Below are positions 46,200 to 58,642 of a stretch of 64,000 nucleotides of DNA, one piece after another. Under the pieces are notes generated by a model, which did not search any database, was not told where the DNA came from, and saw nothing but the letters and a program-made list of their open reading frames with translations. Within the stretch, counting starts at the first letter, position 1; each line of letters opens with the position of its first letter. The stretch is from Eucommia ulmoides (Eukaryota > Streptophyta > Magnoliopsida > Garryales > Eucommiaceae), in the NCBI GenBank assembly GCA_016647705.1, contig CM028329.1, positions 14,843,910-14,907,909 on the forward strand, read 5' to 3'. The position numbers and the translations under genes are program-made.

Positions 46200-47183
46200 T
46201 CAACCCGACACGCCAAAGTGCTCGTCAAAGAGCGACTTTCGCCCATAGTACATGTCAAATAACACCTCGTACGACTCTTGGTTCGAAACGCCCTCAAGTT
46301 TGGCGAGATATGGCTTTGATCGGCTCGAGCTTTCAATGAGATACCTCACTGGCTCATGTACTTGGTGGGCATGAAAGAGCATTGCTAATGGCGGCGAAGG
46401 ATATGTTAGCCACATCGGATCCTCATAAATGTGATCGTCTGGAATCGATAGTGGCATCACAATTTGGATCTCCAATGGTGACAAATCACAATCGTCGATC
46501 CATGCTTGGGTTCCTGTCTCATTCAGATAAACATAGTTGAACCCTCCCAAGCTTCTTCTCCTTGTTTCTGGTTCCTCATGGTAGATTTCATAATAGGATT
46601 CGACTTGTTCGTTTCTCAATGCCACCGTGGCTGGCTCGGCCTCAATCAAGCAAAGAAGATGATCGATTTGCGTCTGCAAAGACGTTACGATCTCATCGAT
46701 GTCGACACAAACTGTCTCGATATAATCAAGATGATCCTCATGATCGTCGATCTGGTCATGCATCTCCCTCAAAAATCTCTGAGTCTCTCCCATAACGGTT
46801 GTGAGTGTTTCTTCCAGATTGGGAGAAGACTTCTCGTCGTGATCCAGAATGTCAATCTATGGTGCCGTGGTGTTGGAAAAATCCCCCAAGTTTTGGTGAC
46901 TTGGTGAATAATTTCAACTCTGAAAATCAAAGGCTTCCATTTCCTCCAACGACCAAATGGCTTCATCCATGGTTAGGTTGTAGAGAGAGGGGGTACCATT
47001 TCCTCCTTCCACCTATATTCTGGTTGCGGCTTGTAACCCATCGAGGAAATTGAGAGGTGGACTCTCTATTGGGAAATGATGGTTCGGAAACTGGAGTAAC
47101 AAATCCTTGTATCGATCCCAACCACAGTAAAATGGCTCAAAATCCCATTGAAAAAACTGCAAGAGTACCTGTTGATTTACCAT
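46200..47183 (-). pseudogene. Gag-like ORF of element C1
   Basis: Starts at ATG 47183 (VNQQVLLQFF), with PFYCGWDRYKDLLLQFPNH and LNFLDGLQAATR. A frameshift follows near 47010, then a frame with DEAIWSLEEMEAFDFQS-type residues, one TAG in a PWIDT-equivalent (near 46860), and an open stretch of 198 codons from 46793 to the stop at 46200. That part has IDDHEDHLDYIETVCVDI with regular hydrophobic spacing, IVTSLQTQIDHL, IYEDPMWLTYPSPPLAML and MYYGRKSLFDEHFG. The N-terminal third is a gag C-terminal half; the rest has no family I recognise. The same architecture in three divergent copies suggests the ORF was once maintained. Confidence 0.75.
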
Positions 47184-47303
47184 ATTTAAGCACCATACGA
47201 AAAAACAAAAATAAATACTACAAAGAAAAAAAATGCACAAAAGAAATACCTAAAGTAAAATTTGGTCATTTACTCACAATATCAATAATAATAAAAAACA
47301 CAA

Positions 47304-47384
47304 TCCCTAGCAACGACGCCAAAAACTTGGTGACGATTGCCAAAAACTGAATTTGATAACAACTAATCCCCGGCAACGGTATCA
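47304..47384 (-). other. Tandem primer-binding sites of element C1
   Basis: On the minus strand, TGATACCGTTGCCGGGGA (47384-47367) lies six bases after the LTR end. A second site TGGCGTCGTTGCTAGGGA (47321-47304) follows 63 bases further on. Each matches the tRNA-Asp complement at 15 of 18 bases. A partial third repeat (AGTTTTTGGCAATCG) lies between them, so the AGTTTTTGGC..CGTTGCC junction is duplicated. Confidence 0.65.
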
Positions 47385-47390
47385 AAAACT

Positions 47391-48986
47391 TATACGGAAA
47401 ATGTTTGTTACACGCTCAAGTATTAACTACTCGAAAGTGTATGAGGTCAAAGTTTTAGTATAGTGTGATCTTTAAGATCGAGTATCGTATGCACAGGGAT
47501 TGGTGTCATGTTATTATTGAGTACCGCGTTTATCATGACCTAACTTTATCTAGGTGAAAATAAATATGTTTAAAATCAATAATACTAATACTAAGTTAAT
47601 GAATCTAATTAAATTAACTATACTAATACTATTATGAGATTTTTAGGAAAAATATTGCCTAGGGATTAACTTTTTTTTACAAAAACGTGTTTGGTTTCGT
47701 TTTAGTTTACGTTAACGGCGTTCGACTTATCCAACAATCTCAGTTCGTAAACTCCCCCGCCACCTCTCCCGAGTGCAAGACAAGGGAATATGCAACTTCG
47801 TGTCAATGAAAAAGTACCCATAAATGTCTTAACGACCCTAGGTCACATTAGTCTCGCCCCAACATCATTGATTGCACATAATCCAACTCATGACCGGGTA
47901 ATTTGATCACTCTATTGACAATCTCAGTTCTAAAACTCCACCGCCACCTCTCCCGAGTGTAAGACGGGGGAATACATGACTTCGAGTCAATTAAGAAATC
48001 CCCTTCAACGTCTTAATGACCCTAGGTTACGTGAGTTTTGCCCCAACGTCATCGATTGTACACAATCCAACTTCTTCACGGGTTATTAGATTGTGGCGTT
48101 CGTTTACCCTAGTCCGAATCCGGGGTTACCTCTTCCGAGTGTCAAATCCCATATTCTCGATATATCTATCTAAGCATGATAAACAAACAATATGGTAAAG
48201 ACAATAAATATAATGAAGAACAACCATTAACCAAACACAAACTCAACAAAACAACATTTTTATAAATTACATTAATCCCTAAACAAAAACCCATTTAGCT
48301 CATGGCCATAGCCGGTTATATAATGTAAATAGGTCTAAACATGCTCAAACAATACTCCTAAGTTAAGAAATAAAGGAAAGAACGAGAGAAACTTAGCCTA
48401 GTTCGAAGATTTGTTACTAAAAATGTTTGCGAGATCGTTCCCCCTTTTTTGCTTTGTGATCTTCTCATTAGGATTTGAATGAGCACTCCCAAAACCTCTC
48501 TCTAAAATATACTATCCCTAATGGATCTCTCATGGCCAGAGGAGAGAGGAGGAAGGGGCATAAATAGGGAAAATATCTAAAATAAATATCTAAACTGTGC
48601 AGAGACTACCGTCGCGGCGGTGGAAGGTCGATTAGATGATCGCCGCGGTGGAACAATGGCCTTACTCTTTGAATTTTGTACGTCGTGGCGGTGGTTCTGC
48701 ACCACGGCGGTGAATTTACAGAGAGTTTGGGCTTGCTCTGAAGTTTGACTGTCGCGGCGGTGGCTGCAAATTTTGAATTTTATTTTCTTTGCCCTTTTTC
48801 CACTATTCTTCTACCGTCTTTGATCCGATGTGATCATTTTTTATCCGTTTTCATACATTTTCACCTCAAACACCTGATTCAGTACAAAAATAATAAAAAA
48901 ACATCAAAATATATTAAAACGTACTAAATATACTCGAAAACTAACAACGTTCGGATTGGAAATAGATATGTAATTTACACCTATCA
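47391..48986 (-). repeat. Element C1 5' LTR (1596 bp)
   Basis: Minus strand TGATAGGTGTAAATTACATATC...CCGTATA. U3 has the GC motifs accgtcgcggcggtgg, gatcgccgcggtgg and caccacggcggtg (48607-48770). R/U5 has a duplicated block of about 190 bp (two sets of ccgccacctctcccgagtgnaagac, near 47755 and 47940), as in element A. The terminal CA has decayed to TA. Confidence 0.85.
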
Positions 48987-49297
48987 GTGGGATTCACTAC
49001 GTAGATGGTGGGTATGTCGGTTTGATCTTCGTCGTAGCAATGGAGGAGGCGGTGGATTTAGGAACCTCTTTGCAATTTCACCGCCTAGGCAGTGGGCTGC
49101 TGTTCTGAATATTGCCTCCATGCATGTTTTCCCACAATTCTTGATCTGATTTCATCGTTATTGATCCATTTTCATACCTTTTCACCTCAAACACCTGATT
49201 TATACAAAAACGCATAAAAATATATTAAAACAGAATAAACATACTCGAAAACCAATAATGTTCGATTTGAAAATAGATAGATAATTTACACCTATCA
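48987..49297 (-). repeat. Family-1 LTR fragment (host of element C1)
   Basis: The U3 start of another family-1 LTR, ending ...ttacacctatca at 49297, with gtagatggtggg and accgcctaggcagtgg motifs. It joins element C1 at 48986/48987. Confidence 0.7.
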
Positions 49298-49336
49298 ATA
49301 TATCTTAGTAAAAATCCTACATAACACTCACAAAAT

Positions 49337-49495
49337 GAGCACATTAAAATTCAACATCATTTTATTTGTGATCACATTCAAAGAGATGACATTTCTATTG
49401 AATATATTGATACTTCAAATTGATTAGCTGATATATTCACAAAACTTTTGGCAGAAGAACAATTTTTGAAAATTATTTGAGGTTTGGGAATGCTA
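49337..49495 (+). pseudogene. Ty1-copia pol C-terminus (RNase H end)
   Basis: 53 codons in one frame read EHIKIQHHFICDHIQRDDIS, IEYIDTSN, stop, LADIFTKLLAEEQFLKII, stop, GLGML. This is the hallmark end of the copia reverse transcriptase-RNase H polyprotein (KHIxIRHHFIRDxVxxGxIxLxYxxTxxQLADIFTKxL...LRxxLGM). Two in-frame stops show decay. The rest of pol is absent upstream, where family-1 sequence abuts at 49297. About 330 bases downstream lie the PPT and LTR start of the same element. Confidence 0.88.
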
Positions 49496-49828
49496 GGCAC
49501 AATGATGTATGCTTAGAAGTTCAGATGTTTTGAATCATACCTTCCCCACTTTTTGATGTGATAAAATAGTAGAAAAATATGATTTTTTCGTGATTTCACA
49601 AATGCTTTGATTATGGGGGCGATATATGTTTTGAATAAGGAGGAGAAAGTTTGATTTCTTAAAATATTTTTAATATTCATTGCATAATATTTTTAAGTGA
49701 TTAAATATGGTTTCTCATTATGATCTTAAATGTTAAAAAAAAAAAAAAAAAAAAAAGGTCCTCATATTCAAGGAAAGCGTGGTTATGTATTTTTTTTTTC
49801 GAAAACATAAAATTTAATAATTATCATC

Positions 49829-49935
49829 AAAATGGGGAGATTTTTGACCCTAGATGTCTTAATGAATTAATTAATGTTGATGTTTTGAGAAACTAATGAG
49901 TCTATTGAGTATTTCATATTTTAGTTAAAAGTGAG
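49829..49935 (+). repeat. Copia PPT and LTR start
   Basis: AAATGGGGAGATT followed by TTGACCCTAGATGTCTTAATG...GTTGATGTTTTGAGAAACTAATGAG, a family-3 LTR start. It is truncated near 49935. The relation to the pol tail at 49337 (same strand, right order) shows that family 3 is Ty1-copia. Confidence 0.65.
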
Positions 49936-49939
49936 CAAA

Positions 49940-50580
49940 TGAGGAAAAAAAATTGATTTTCTCTAATCATATCACAAATATATTCGCCCATTTCATCCAT
50001 GATAATTTTCTTAAAATCTATTCTAATCAAATCACAAATATATTCGCCTTTAAATAATGCACAATAAGTAAAATATAATAGTTTTTGCTAAGCAAAGTTG
50101 TCTAAGGTTTGCCCACCAATACAACACTAAGTAATCCACCTCGATCATGCAAAATCACGCCGATCTTACCAAAATATAAGAAGGTGTCATCACACAGTCA
50201 AATTAGGACTATGTGATCCAATAATAACCATACCTTGGGTTATGTTTTCCCTAGGGTCCTAAGCATAATGTCCTTTCTCATAAATCCTACACACTAGGAA
50301 TTATACACCATTAGGTAGACATCTTGTTTAGGTTCAAAATGCCTTAAGCAGGTCAAAACCTTTTCTGATAGGAGGCCAATTAATGTTCACCAGTCAGATT
50401 GTAAAATTCACCCTTAGCACATATCATGAACTCAAAGGTGTCTCAGACCCTTCCATGAGTCCTAGGAATGATGATCTATCTTTTGAGGAAGAAAAATAAT
50501 AAATTTTTTCGTTAGGTCCTAAGAAAATAATCCACATTTTGACGGAAAAATATATGATATTTCCATCATTAGGTCCTAAG
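49940..50580 (+). repeat. Tat/Ogre-like 5' leader with start of a ~60-bp tandem array
   Basis: Inverted relative to 23.39-23.84 kb. From about 50440 a ~60-bp unit repeats (gaggaagaaaat...ttaggtcctaagagcaatga). The array is cut by a solo LTR at 50586 and resumes at 54107. Confidence 0.6.
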
Positions 50581-50585
50581 AGCAA

Positions 50586-53500
50586 TGTTGACACCATATT
50601 TTGTCCCGCCCAGTTAGTGTCGGATCAAGTACAAGTGTAGATAAAATTTAAACTCAGGTTTAAAATGAATGAATTTCTACCTGAGATCACACTATATAAT
50701 ACAAACAAATACCCAGAAAACATGATAAAACAAAAATTGTTAAATTTCACGAAATTAGTTAAGTAAAAGTTTTGGGTCAACCTCAAAAGTCCCATAATTT
50801 AAGGGGGGTCTCAAATGAATTTATTGAAGTTTGATTTCATAAAATAATCTTTATTATAGACAAAAATTATCCACTCATCTTAAATTATAAGATATTTCAA
50901 CAAATTAATCTAGTTACCTACCTAGACCCAGAAATATTTACAATAACTAAATCTTGTCGACTTAGCACCAAAACAAATTATTTAATTTATGCATATTATA
51001 TTAAATCCCATCCAAAACCAATCCAAGAGGCTTTGATAAAGTATAGTAAAGGTCATGACAAAGCCCTAAATCATAAAGGTGATTAAGGAGCTGGGCTTAG
51101 TTCAGAATTACACCAAATTTAAGTTGTCTTGACATACCAACCTATGCCCAATGAATTAAGGGCCTATACATCATCAAAGGCCCAAAAAATAGGCCTTGAA
51201 ATGAACAAGGAACCTTCCTATAAGTTTCCTAGAAAATATACAAGAAGGGAACCAAGACACTTAGGATATGACAAATCGTTATCGAAACTAAATCGATTTG
51301 GTTCTCCACCTAAGTTAGGAATTTAATGAGTATTGAATCCCCATCCCATAAAGAATTAAATTCTTGGGATGGAATTCGAGGGATCTAGATATTTTGAGCA
51401 AAATATATGAGGTATAACCGGAAACTTTGAATTTTGACTACCCAATACCAAAATCAAATCAAATTGGTTTGCCACCTAACCAATGCACTAAATGCACATA
51501 CCATCGAGCAATAAATACTTGAGATGAAATATAGGGGCTAGGTTCAAAGTATCAAGATATTTTCACAAAAATATCTTAGGGTAACTAAGGAACTTGAAAA
51601 CCAACTGTCGGTTACAAGACAAGCTAACCCGATTCAATCCGAAACCAACTAGATAAGTGCTCACCAAGTCATGACTCATCATGGAGCATTAAATTCCATG
51701 GTCGCACATCAAGGTCATGTTCAATTCATTTGCAAAGCATTAATGGAAACTGAATCTAAATAGTAAAACTAATTGGTACTTAGCCCCTAAACCAAACCGG
51801 ATGTGTCACATCAAGCCATTAATGCACCCATGTCCAAGCAATGTGATTGGAGGAGAGGTAATGATTAGTTATGATTGCTAATAATTAGTAAATATTGCCA
51901 ATCATTACCAAATCTAATAAAATATTTGGTAATCATTACCAAATCTTTGAAGATCTTTCATTCTACCCAAAATTCGTTTAACACAAAACAAGATAAAATC
52001 AAGATAACATGTCCCCTAGGCCAAACACCCCCCAAGGAAAAGGCTGGGATAGCCTGTGCAAATATAAATTCACAAACCCCTAGCCTATAAAAGGGGTGTT
52101 GGGGTCTTCATTTTTTTCAAGTCTTGAATGCCTAGCTTCTCTCTCTAAAACTCAAGCCAAGTCTCGAGTGCTAGGCGATTCGAGCAAATAACTTGAATGA
52201 CACACCATTATTCTGCTGAAATTCAGTCCCAGAGGTTCATTTTGTTATTGTTGGAAGAAGAACTCAAGAGAAAGACAGTCACCGATTGAGGATCAACCAA
52301 GAAGATCAAGAAAGAAAATGAGGTAACCATTTGGGGAAGACTAAATCCCCTAAGTAAGTATATTTTCTTCTAAACCCCCTTTGTTCTCGACTTAAATCCA
52401 TGTATTATACTTGTACATAGTAGAATCATGTATATATCACACTTTAATTTCATGTACAGAACACATAAAATCGACAAAAAACCAAACAAACATTTAATTT
52501 TTGTTATAAAAATCAAACCATGTCCAAGTCATTCCAAGAATATTCGAGAACATCAAATCATTTGAGAACATGTTAAGAATATGTGCGAATTCAAACCAAA
52601 CTAAAATTACACCATGAGTTGTGCATACTCCCTACGATTCTCTCAAGAACTTTAAACCAACTCTTTACTAATTGTTAGTACTAACTATAAATATTAATAA
52701 CCGGATTTACTTTTTGCTAAATGTCAAGATCACAACTAGACTTTCTTGTGGACTAGAACATATATATATATATATATATATACACTACACCGATAGACCC
52801 TTGTGGCTAAGAACTCAGGATAAATGAAGGGCCTCTATTCCTTCGGGGATATGTTTGATTCTTCTTCATAAACCTTCCCGTTTTCCTTAGTTATGAGTAG
52901 GAATGGCATAAATATTTGGTATTTTTTTTCATTTTTTAATTAAAAAATTAAAAACTAACACTAACTAACCAAAACAAAAGAGTTTGGTTAAGGTATTCTT
53001 GACAATCAAAGAGGTTATATACATGTTATGTTGTGATTTAGGTTGTTCACAACTTAAAAACTGTTAATAATAACTAATTAATGTTGTGATTTAGGTTGTT
53101 TGCAACTTAAAAAATAATTAATAATAGCTAACTAATATTGTGATACAGGTTGTTCATGCCTAAAACTAACTAATAACCAAACCAATCTTTAACTAAAATT
53201 AGATTAGCTTTCAATTAAAACCAACTCATCATGCTAGTTTCAACTTAATAAGAATGAACTACGTTTGATCTGATTTTTGGTAGCTACCCAAAGTACGTAG
53301 GCAGCCCATGATAAGGGTTCAATCACCTTAAAAAATAAAAATCAGTTTTTACCTAAACCAGAATGAACTACTTGATGACCTAATCTTTGGTTACCACCCA
53401 AAGTACGTAGGCAACCCATGTGCGGATTCAGCCATATATTCAAATAATTTAGTCCTAATTTTCATTTCCTATTGCTTGCATATTTATAAACTATCTCTTA

Positions 53501-54101
53501 TAAACTGCTATTGGGTTGTCATTGCTTAGGATAATATAGTATAGTATATTATTTACTACTTTCATTATGATGAAAACACAAAAATATTTTTGTTTCTAGT
53601 TCTAGTTCCATAATAGATAACCTTTACTGCTTACATCGTGATAAAATACATAAAAATAGAATTATTTTTGTTTAAGTAAATCAAAGAAATATGCTTGGAT
53701 GTTGTTTAACAGTGAATATTTATTTAGACCAAGGTACAATTTATGAACGGGTGTCTTGGGGTGCGTAAACCTTTCCTAAGCATAATCGACTCTCAAATTT
53801 AAATAATATCTCTAATACATAGACCTTTGGAAGTCAAAACATGGCCATTTTAAAAGAAAAAAATGAATTTCTAAAATCTCGATGACCTAGCACACTATTT
53901 AATCTCATGCTAGGTGGTGACTCCATTTTTAACATGAAATCCCGGCCGAAGAAGTTATTCAAAATCGACTCCTAGAAAAGTCCTTTGAAAAACTATTTTA
54001 TAAATGGACAGATTTGGACAACTTAGAGAGAGATGAATGAAACTCGTTTCCTCTTATTCCTGATCTCTACTTTTTCCACTATCAAAATTAGGGGTGCGTC
54101 A
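50586..54101 (+). mobile_element. Tat/Ogre-like solo LTR (3516 bp) with TSD AGCAA
   Basis: Starts TGTTGACACCATATTTTGTCCCGCC and ends ...TTAGGGGTGCGTCA, flanked by a perfect 5-bp AGCAA duplication (50581-50585 and 54102-54106). Both flanks belong to the same tandem array. U3 is about 1.5 kb, followed by TATAAAAG at 52086-52093 and a 2-kb R/U5. Small frames at 51129-51326 and 51875-52090 have no domain. R/U5 carries a (TA)n run near 52760 and two tacgtaggca(a/g)ccca motifs at about 53295 and 53405. Confidence 0.93.
52086..52093 (+). promoter_or_regulatory. TATA box of the solo Tat LTR
   Basis: TATAAAAG in tagcctataaaaggggtgttgg, aligned with TATAAATA of the other Tat LTRs. Confidence 0.6.
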
Positions 54102-54106
54102 AGCAA

Positions 54107-54350
54107 TGATCAATTTTTCTGAGGAAGAAAATAGACAAGTTTATCATCAAGTTCTAGGATCAATTATCCCTACTTTGAAAAGAAGAAAAAAAATGATAAT
54201 TCTATCATTTAAGTCCTAGGAGTCATTAGTTGTGTCTTGAGGAAGAAAATGACGATTCTGCCTTAGAATTCTAAGAATAATGACCCATGTCTTGAGGATA
54301 AATGGTCAATCATGCCATAGTCCTAAGATGAAAGTAACTTTTAAACTTGA
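54107..54350 (+). repeat. ~60-bp tandem array, right part
   Basis: About four diverged units of tgaggaagaaaatgacgattctgccttagaattctaagaataatgaccca type, continuing the array of 50440-50580. Confidence 0.65.
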
Positions 54351-55390
54351 GGATGAACCAAAGTTGTAAGTTATCCAGGCTCTACAAAGCCATGTCCAAT
54401 CCGAGGTCTATCTAGAGCATATATGAGAATAGCCTTCTAGAGCTACATCTACCAAGGATTGCATACATACAGCACAAACGTAATCATCCATGCGGACATA
54501 CTCATATAGTAAAAATTATATACCATGCTAGAAATTTTGCATCCAAAAAAGTTCATTAGTAGAGGTCTAGGTTGTTAATCACTTAATAAATCTAGAAAAA
54601 TTTGCTTTAGGTGACTTTTGATAAAAGCCATCCAAAATCTACTCACAAGATTGTAAGATAGAACCAATCCCTCTCTCAGTTGGAAGTACTAAAGATGACT
54701 CTAAAATTTCAATTGATGCAAGATGAAATTACCTCCCTGACACAAATACTGAGCCAGATGAACCAACCTCGTTATTCCAAGAAGAGGACGAATTACCATC
54801 ACTTGTAAATACCTATAGTACGATAAAATGTTGGGAAGAATTACGAATCGAGAGGCTCCCTCATGGAAAATGGATTGCTACTGAAAAATCCCAATATTCA
54901 TGCTAAATTGGAAGACATCATTTGTACCACTACCGCAAGTCAAGACTTAGCTAGTTGGAAGAAGAACCTTGAACGTAAGGTAAAGCTAGTCCAAAGAAAA
55001 TTTTCCAATATATGGAAACAGATGGACTACACAAACAAATCTATGAATGAGATCAAACTGGTCATTTGGACCCTTATCCACCCAGAACACCAACATTTCA
55101 TCTTGACGCCATATCCCAAAGGTTCTCCTCAAAACCACAGTCAACTACAGATGCTAATGAAATTGCCTCATCAAGTCTTCAAGCCTACCTAAACACCAAA
55201 AGAGAGGAGACGATTCATCTCATTCCCTGTTCCACTTTCTCAAATCTACTACTACTACATCAAAAATAAGCTGTTAGGACCTATTTCCCCTAACTAAAGA
55301 AACCCTTAGGATCCGAGGTTTAACCCTCAAGAACCGTGTCGAGGATCTCATCTAGATAGGGATCATAAGTATCTCAGGAGAAACTATGAC
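54351..55390 (+). pseudogene. Tat/Ogre-like gag relic
   Basis: Paralogue of 12521-13240. A frame near 54720 gives QDEITSLTQILSQMNQPR, typical of gag N-terminal coiled segments. A 109-codon frame at 54863-55192 follows (ENGLLLKNPN...LVIWTLIHPEHQHF). At 55336-55380 it reads LKNRVEDLI, stop, IGIISIS, equivalent to the xLKxxIExLIxxG tail of Tat gag. Frames change several times, so no protein is made. No protease, reverse transcriptase or integrase follows. Confidence 0.5.
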
Positions 55391-58300
55391 CATCAAAGAA
55401 TAGGGGGATAAACGTCTATATCTTCATTTCCTTTAGTTTCTTAAGTACTTTTTAATAAACTAGGTATTATCTTATATGCCTATGTACTAGATTTGCAAAT
55501 CACTTAAATGCAAGCTTATTTTATCTATGGTCGACTCAGGTATTTATACTCTAACTTTCATAAATTATTTTGCTTGTCGTAATTCACACATTGCGAATAA
55601 TCAAAATAATGATAACATAATTTCAATACTAAATTTGACTATTATCCAAAGGAAAATGTTAAAATAAATGTCTTGTTTCAACTTGACAATGATGAGATAA
55701 TAACAAAAAAATCTAAGAACTTCAGAAAACCTAAGAGCCCTAATGTGGAATCGTTACACATGTTTCGACCCGGGAACATCCGAAGCACCACAGAAGACTA
55801 TAAAATACCTCCTCAACCAAAATAAAAGGAGGAAACATCTAGAAGATTCATGATGTGAAAGATGAATAGATAAAGTCTGGGAACCTGACCTCACTAATGA
55901 AAAATTCTTAAAAGGTCAAGCAAATTAACAAAAGAAGATAGTCTAATATAGACTAGGATAAACCTTTTAAAATCAAACCTACTTAAAATGAAAAGTAGGA
56001 TAAACCTTTTAAAATCAAAGATAATAAAGAATTGAAGAAGACAATAAGCCTTCATCAAGATAATACCTAATAATGAGAAAAGTAGCCAAGATAAGGGCGA
56101 AATCAACAAAGACCTCGAGACTGACTCAGATTACTTATATTTTTCTGAAAATGTAAAGTCCAAAAAATATGCGTTAATAGAAAGAAAATAATAAATAAAG
56201 ATTGGTCTCAAAAAGTTTGTAAACACTGAGTGGTCACACGAAAGCAGTCGGGTGAATCACGCTCTTTATATAATCCTAGTATTAAGTCGTAGGGGAATCT
56301 GAACACCTAATGACTTGGGCCAACTAGGCCGGGATTACTACCCAAAGCTAGCTACATGGATTATATAGAAAGTATGTCTCCCTACTTGTTGGAGTGAAAA
56401 AAAAAATCTCTTAACACTACTAGGACAAAATAACATTTGTTAGTTGTAATTGACTAACACTTGTTTCTCCATCACTTCTATTCTCCCTCCTTTGAGTCAT
56501 CTCGGGAAGGCCCATTCCATTTACCTCCAGTCCAAGACAGAAGAAGTAAAGTAGAACATATAGGGCTTAGGTAATCTTGATAACAATTTTAGAAAATATC
56601 AATATCAGAACTTTATGGAATTGAAACTAGACAACCTCTTTTACTAATAACTATGGATATTTGGTCTAATTACTATCAAACTTATCTTTATCATAATTTA
56701 GATTAATCCGATACAAAATCACGATAATCATTAAGATGATTAAATGTTGGATATGATTACCTAAGTATACTCTAGTTAAAATAATCTCGCATAAACATGG
56801 AAATAAAATATATATGGTGCACATAGGTTAAATACCTAAAAAATTATAAATGAGCTTGGGAAAATACAGGAAGCCTGGTTAAATAAGCCATTCATCCAAA
56901 CCCTCTCCCAAAACTCATCCAAAAGTCATTTAAAGCCCGAGATAAATCAATAATGATCTTTATTCCAAGTGAAATGTTCCCATTCTAGGATATTCTGAGC
57001 TCAACCATGTGAGACCAGAAATAACCCTCCACTGTTCCTGTCCGAACCTTTCCATCTTGCAACCAAAACCTAGAGACTTTTTGTATAGAGACCCCGATCA
57101 AAATTCCAGTTGCAACGCAAGAAGGAGCCAATGAGAAAGAAGCCTCCAGTAGCATTGACCTGATTTATGTATCAGAAATGACATGGACATAACTAGGGAA
57201 TATGGGTAATGGCAAAAGTGTACCTAGCGCAAAACATTCTAGGAAGCATTCTAGGAGAAATCTAGCATCTCTAGATAGATGATACATTCCCTATGAACGC
57301 ATTCTATATTTAGGCATCATAAAATCACAAGTGAGTATCAAAATGCTACATAAACTCTATGTATCACGTTTTACTTAGGCATGCATAACTTTCACAAGAA
57401 AGACGAGTCATCATATTTCATAAGAACCTGTGGCATCTTTCATATCATTTTGAATCTATAGGTCATCATCAATATAATACTTGTACCCATACACCTTATT
57501 TGAAAGCTCTAGTTGGGTAGCAGGTAATCCTCAGACATGTAATCTGGTTAATTTACCTCACTAATCACTATACCTTTGTCTGTCTTTGATAGTGGCTTGA
57601 ACCAAATCATAAGTTAGATAAGGAGTTAACCTCATATGAATTTAACCTTGACAATAGGTTTTACTTATTTCTAAAAAGTATCAGGAAGTAGTAGAGTATC
57701 ATTAGGAAGTTGACCTCACCAGGATCTAGCATAATCTTCCTAGAGTTGAGCGAGTCCTAGAATCATTCAATGTACTCTAAGTATCAAGCCTCCAATAAAA
57801 GAAAACAAAACAACGTCATTTCAAGATTTAAACAGACTACCAATCGGGACAACGATCAATCCTACCTAGCTAATGCACAGGTTAGAGACTTTATCCATTG
57901 GACTGGAGCAGATTGTTGCTAGTGAACATAAGATATATACCTACGCTAGGTATAACTCTTAAAATAGTCTCATTGTTCGAAACTACTTTTCGACCTATTT
58001 TTGATACAATACCAAGGTACATAAGACACCTGAGTAGGTTTGGTCAAAGTCAGAGAAGTGTTAGCCTTATGACATTCTCTAAGCCGTATAGTAGGGCACA
58101 TTTCTGAGAAGTCCTTAGACTCCCCTGAGAAATCATTGTCAATTCTCTTATTATGTAGAATAACAAAGCGATGCCCATGCACTAGTTACACTTTGATATG
58201 ATCCTTGGTAATTAACTACAACGGTTTGTAAGAAACCCATGTGGGTACAGTCGATAAATCAGCACAAGGAGTGCCGACCTACATTTTGACTTGAATCCTA

Positions 58301-58642
58301 ACCTAGAGAATTAGTGTATGTAGATAACCCATGTGGGTTTTGGCCACCCAAATGATCATTGTGTAAAACAAATGCCTAAATAATAAGTTATAAATTAAAA
58401 TACATAAAAAACCGAACAAGGTCCCCAGTCCCAAACGGAGAATAAAAATCACACTCTCACTTCAGGTTATAGAGGCAACCCATGTAGCCTCTGCCGCATC
58501 CTTTGAATGATCAAGAAGTACTCCCGCGTCCCAACTAGAGTTGGGGCACATTATATCTGGTTTTTTTGCTGAGATTCTGTGATGGGACTCATCCTAACTA
58601 GAGTTAGGGCACATTATATACGGTTTATCCATTAAGATTCTG
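55391..58642 (+). repeat. Tat/Ogre-like internal region, non-coding or decayed
   Basis: 57.9-58.64 kb matches 8.0-8.65 kb. The remainder has no counterpart in this window and no readable pol motif. Short frames (55894-56109, 57898-58107, 57970-58182) look accidental. The 75-bp agctagagttggggcacattatat unit appears twice at 58.53-58.64 kb and leads straight into the next array. Confidence 0.5.

Larger units (their letters stand above)
44274..48986 (-). mobile_element. Family-1 element C1, gag-only LTR retrotransposon (inverted)
   Basis: On the minus strand: 5' LTR 48986-47391, primer sites 47384-47367 and 47321-47304, gag-like frame 47183-46200, hairpins at 46179-46162 and 46126-46104, non-coding 3' region, PPT (about 44660-44639), and 3' LTR from 44638 down to a truncation near 44274. 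It is the longest and most complete family-1 copy in the window. It was inserted into another family-1 LTR, whose remainder is 48987-49297. Confidence 0.88.

Noticed and set aside
46506..47350. Plus-strand frames of 77-133 residues
   Set aside because: Antisense shadows of the minus-strand gag-like ORF and the primer-site region of element C1.
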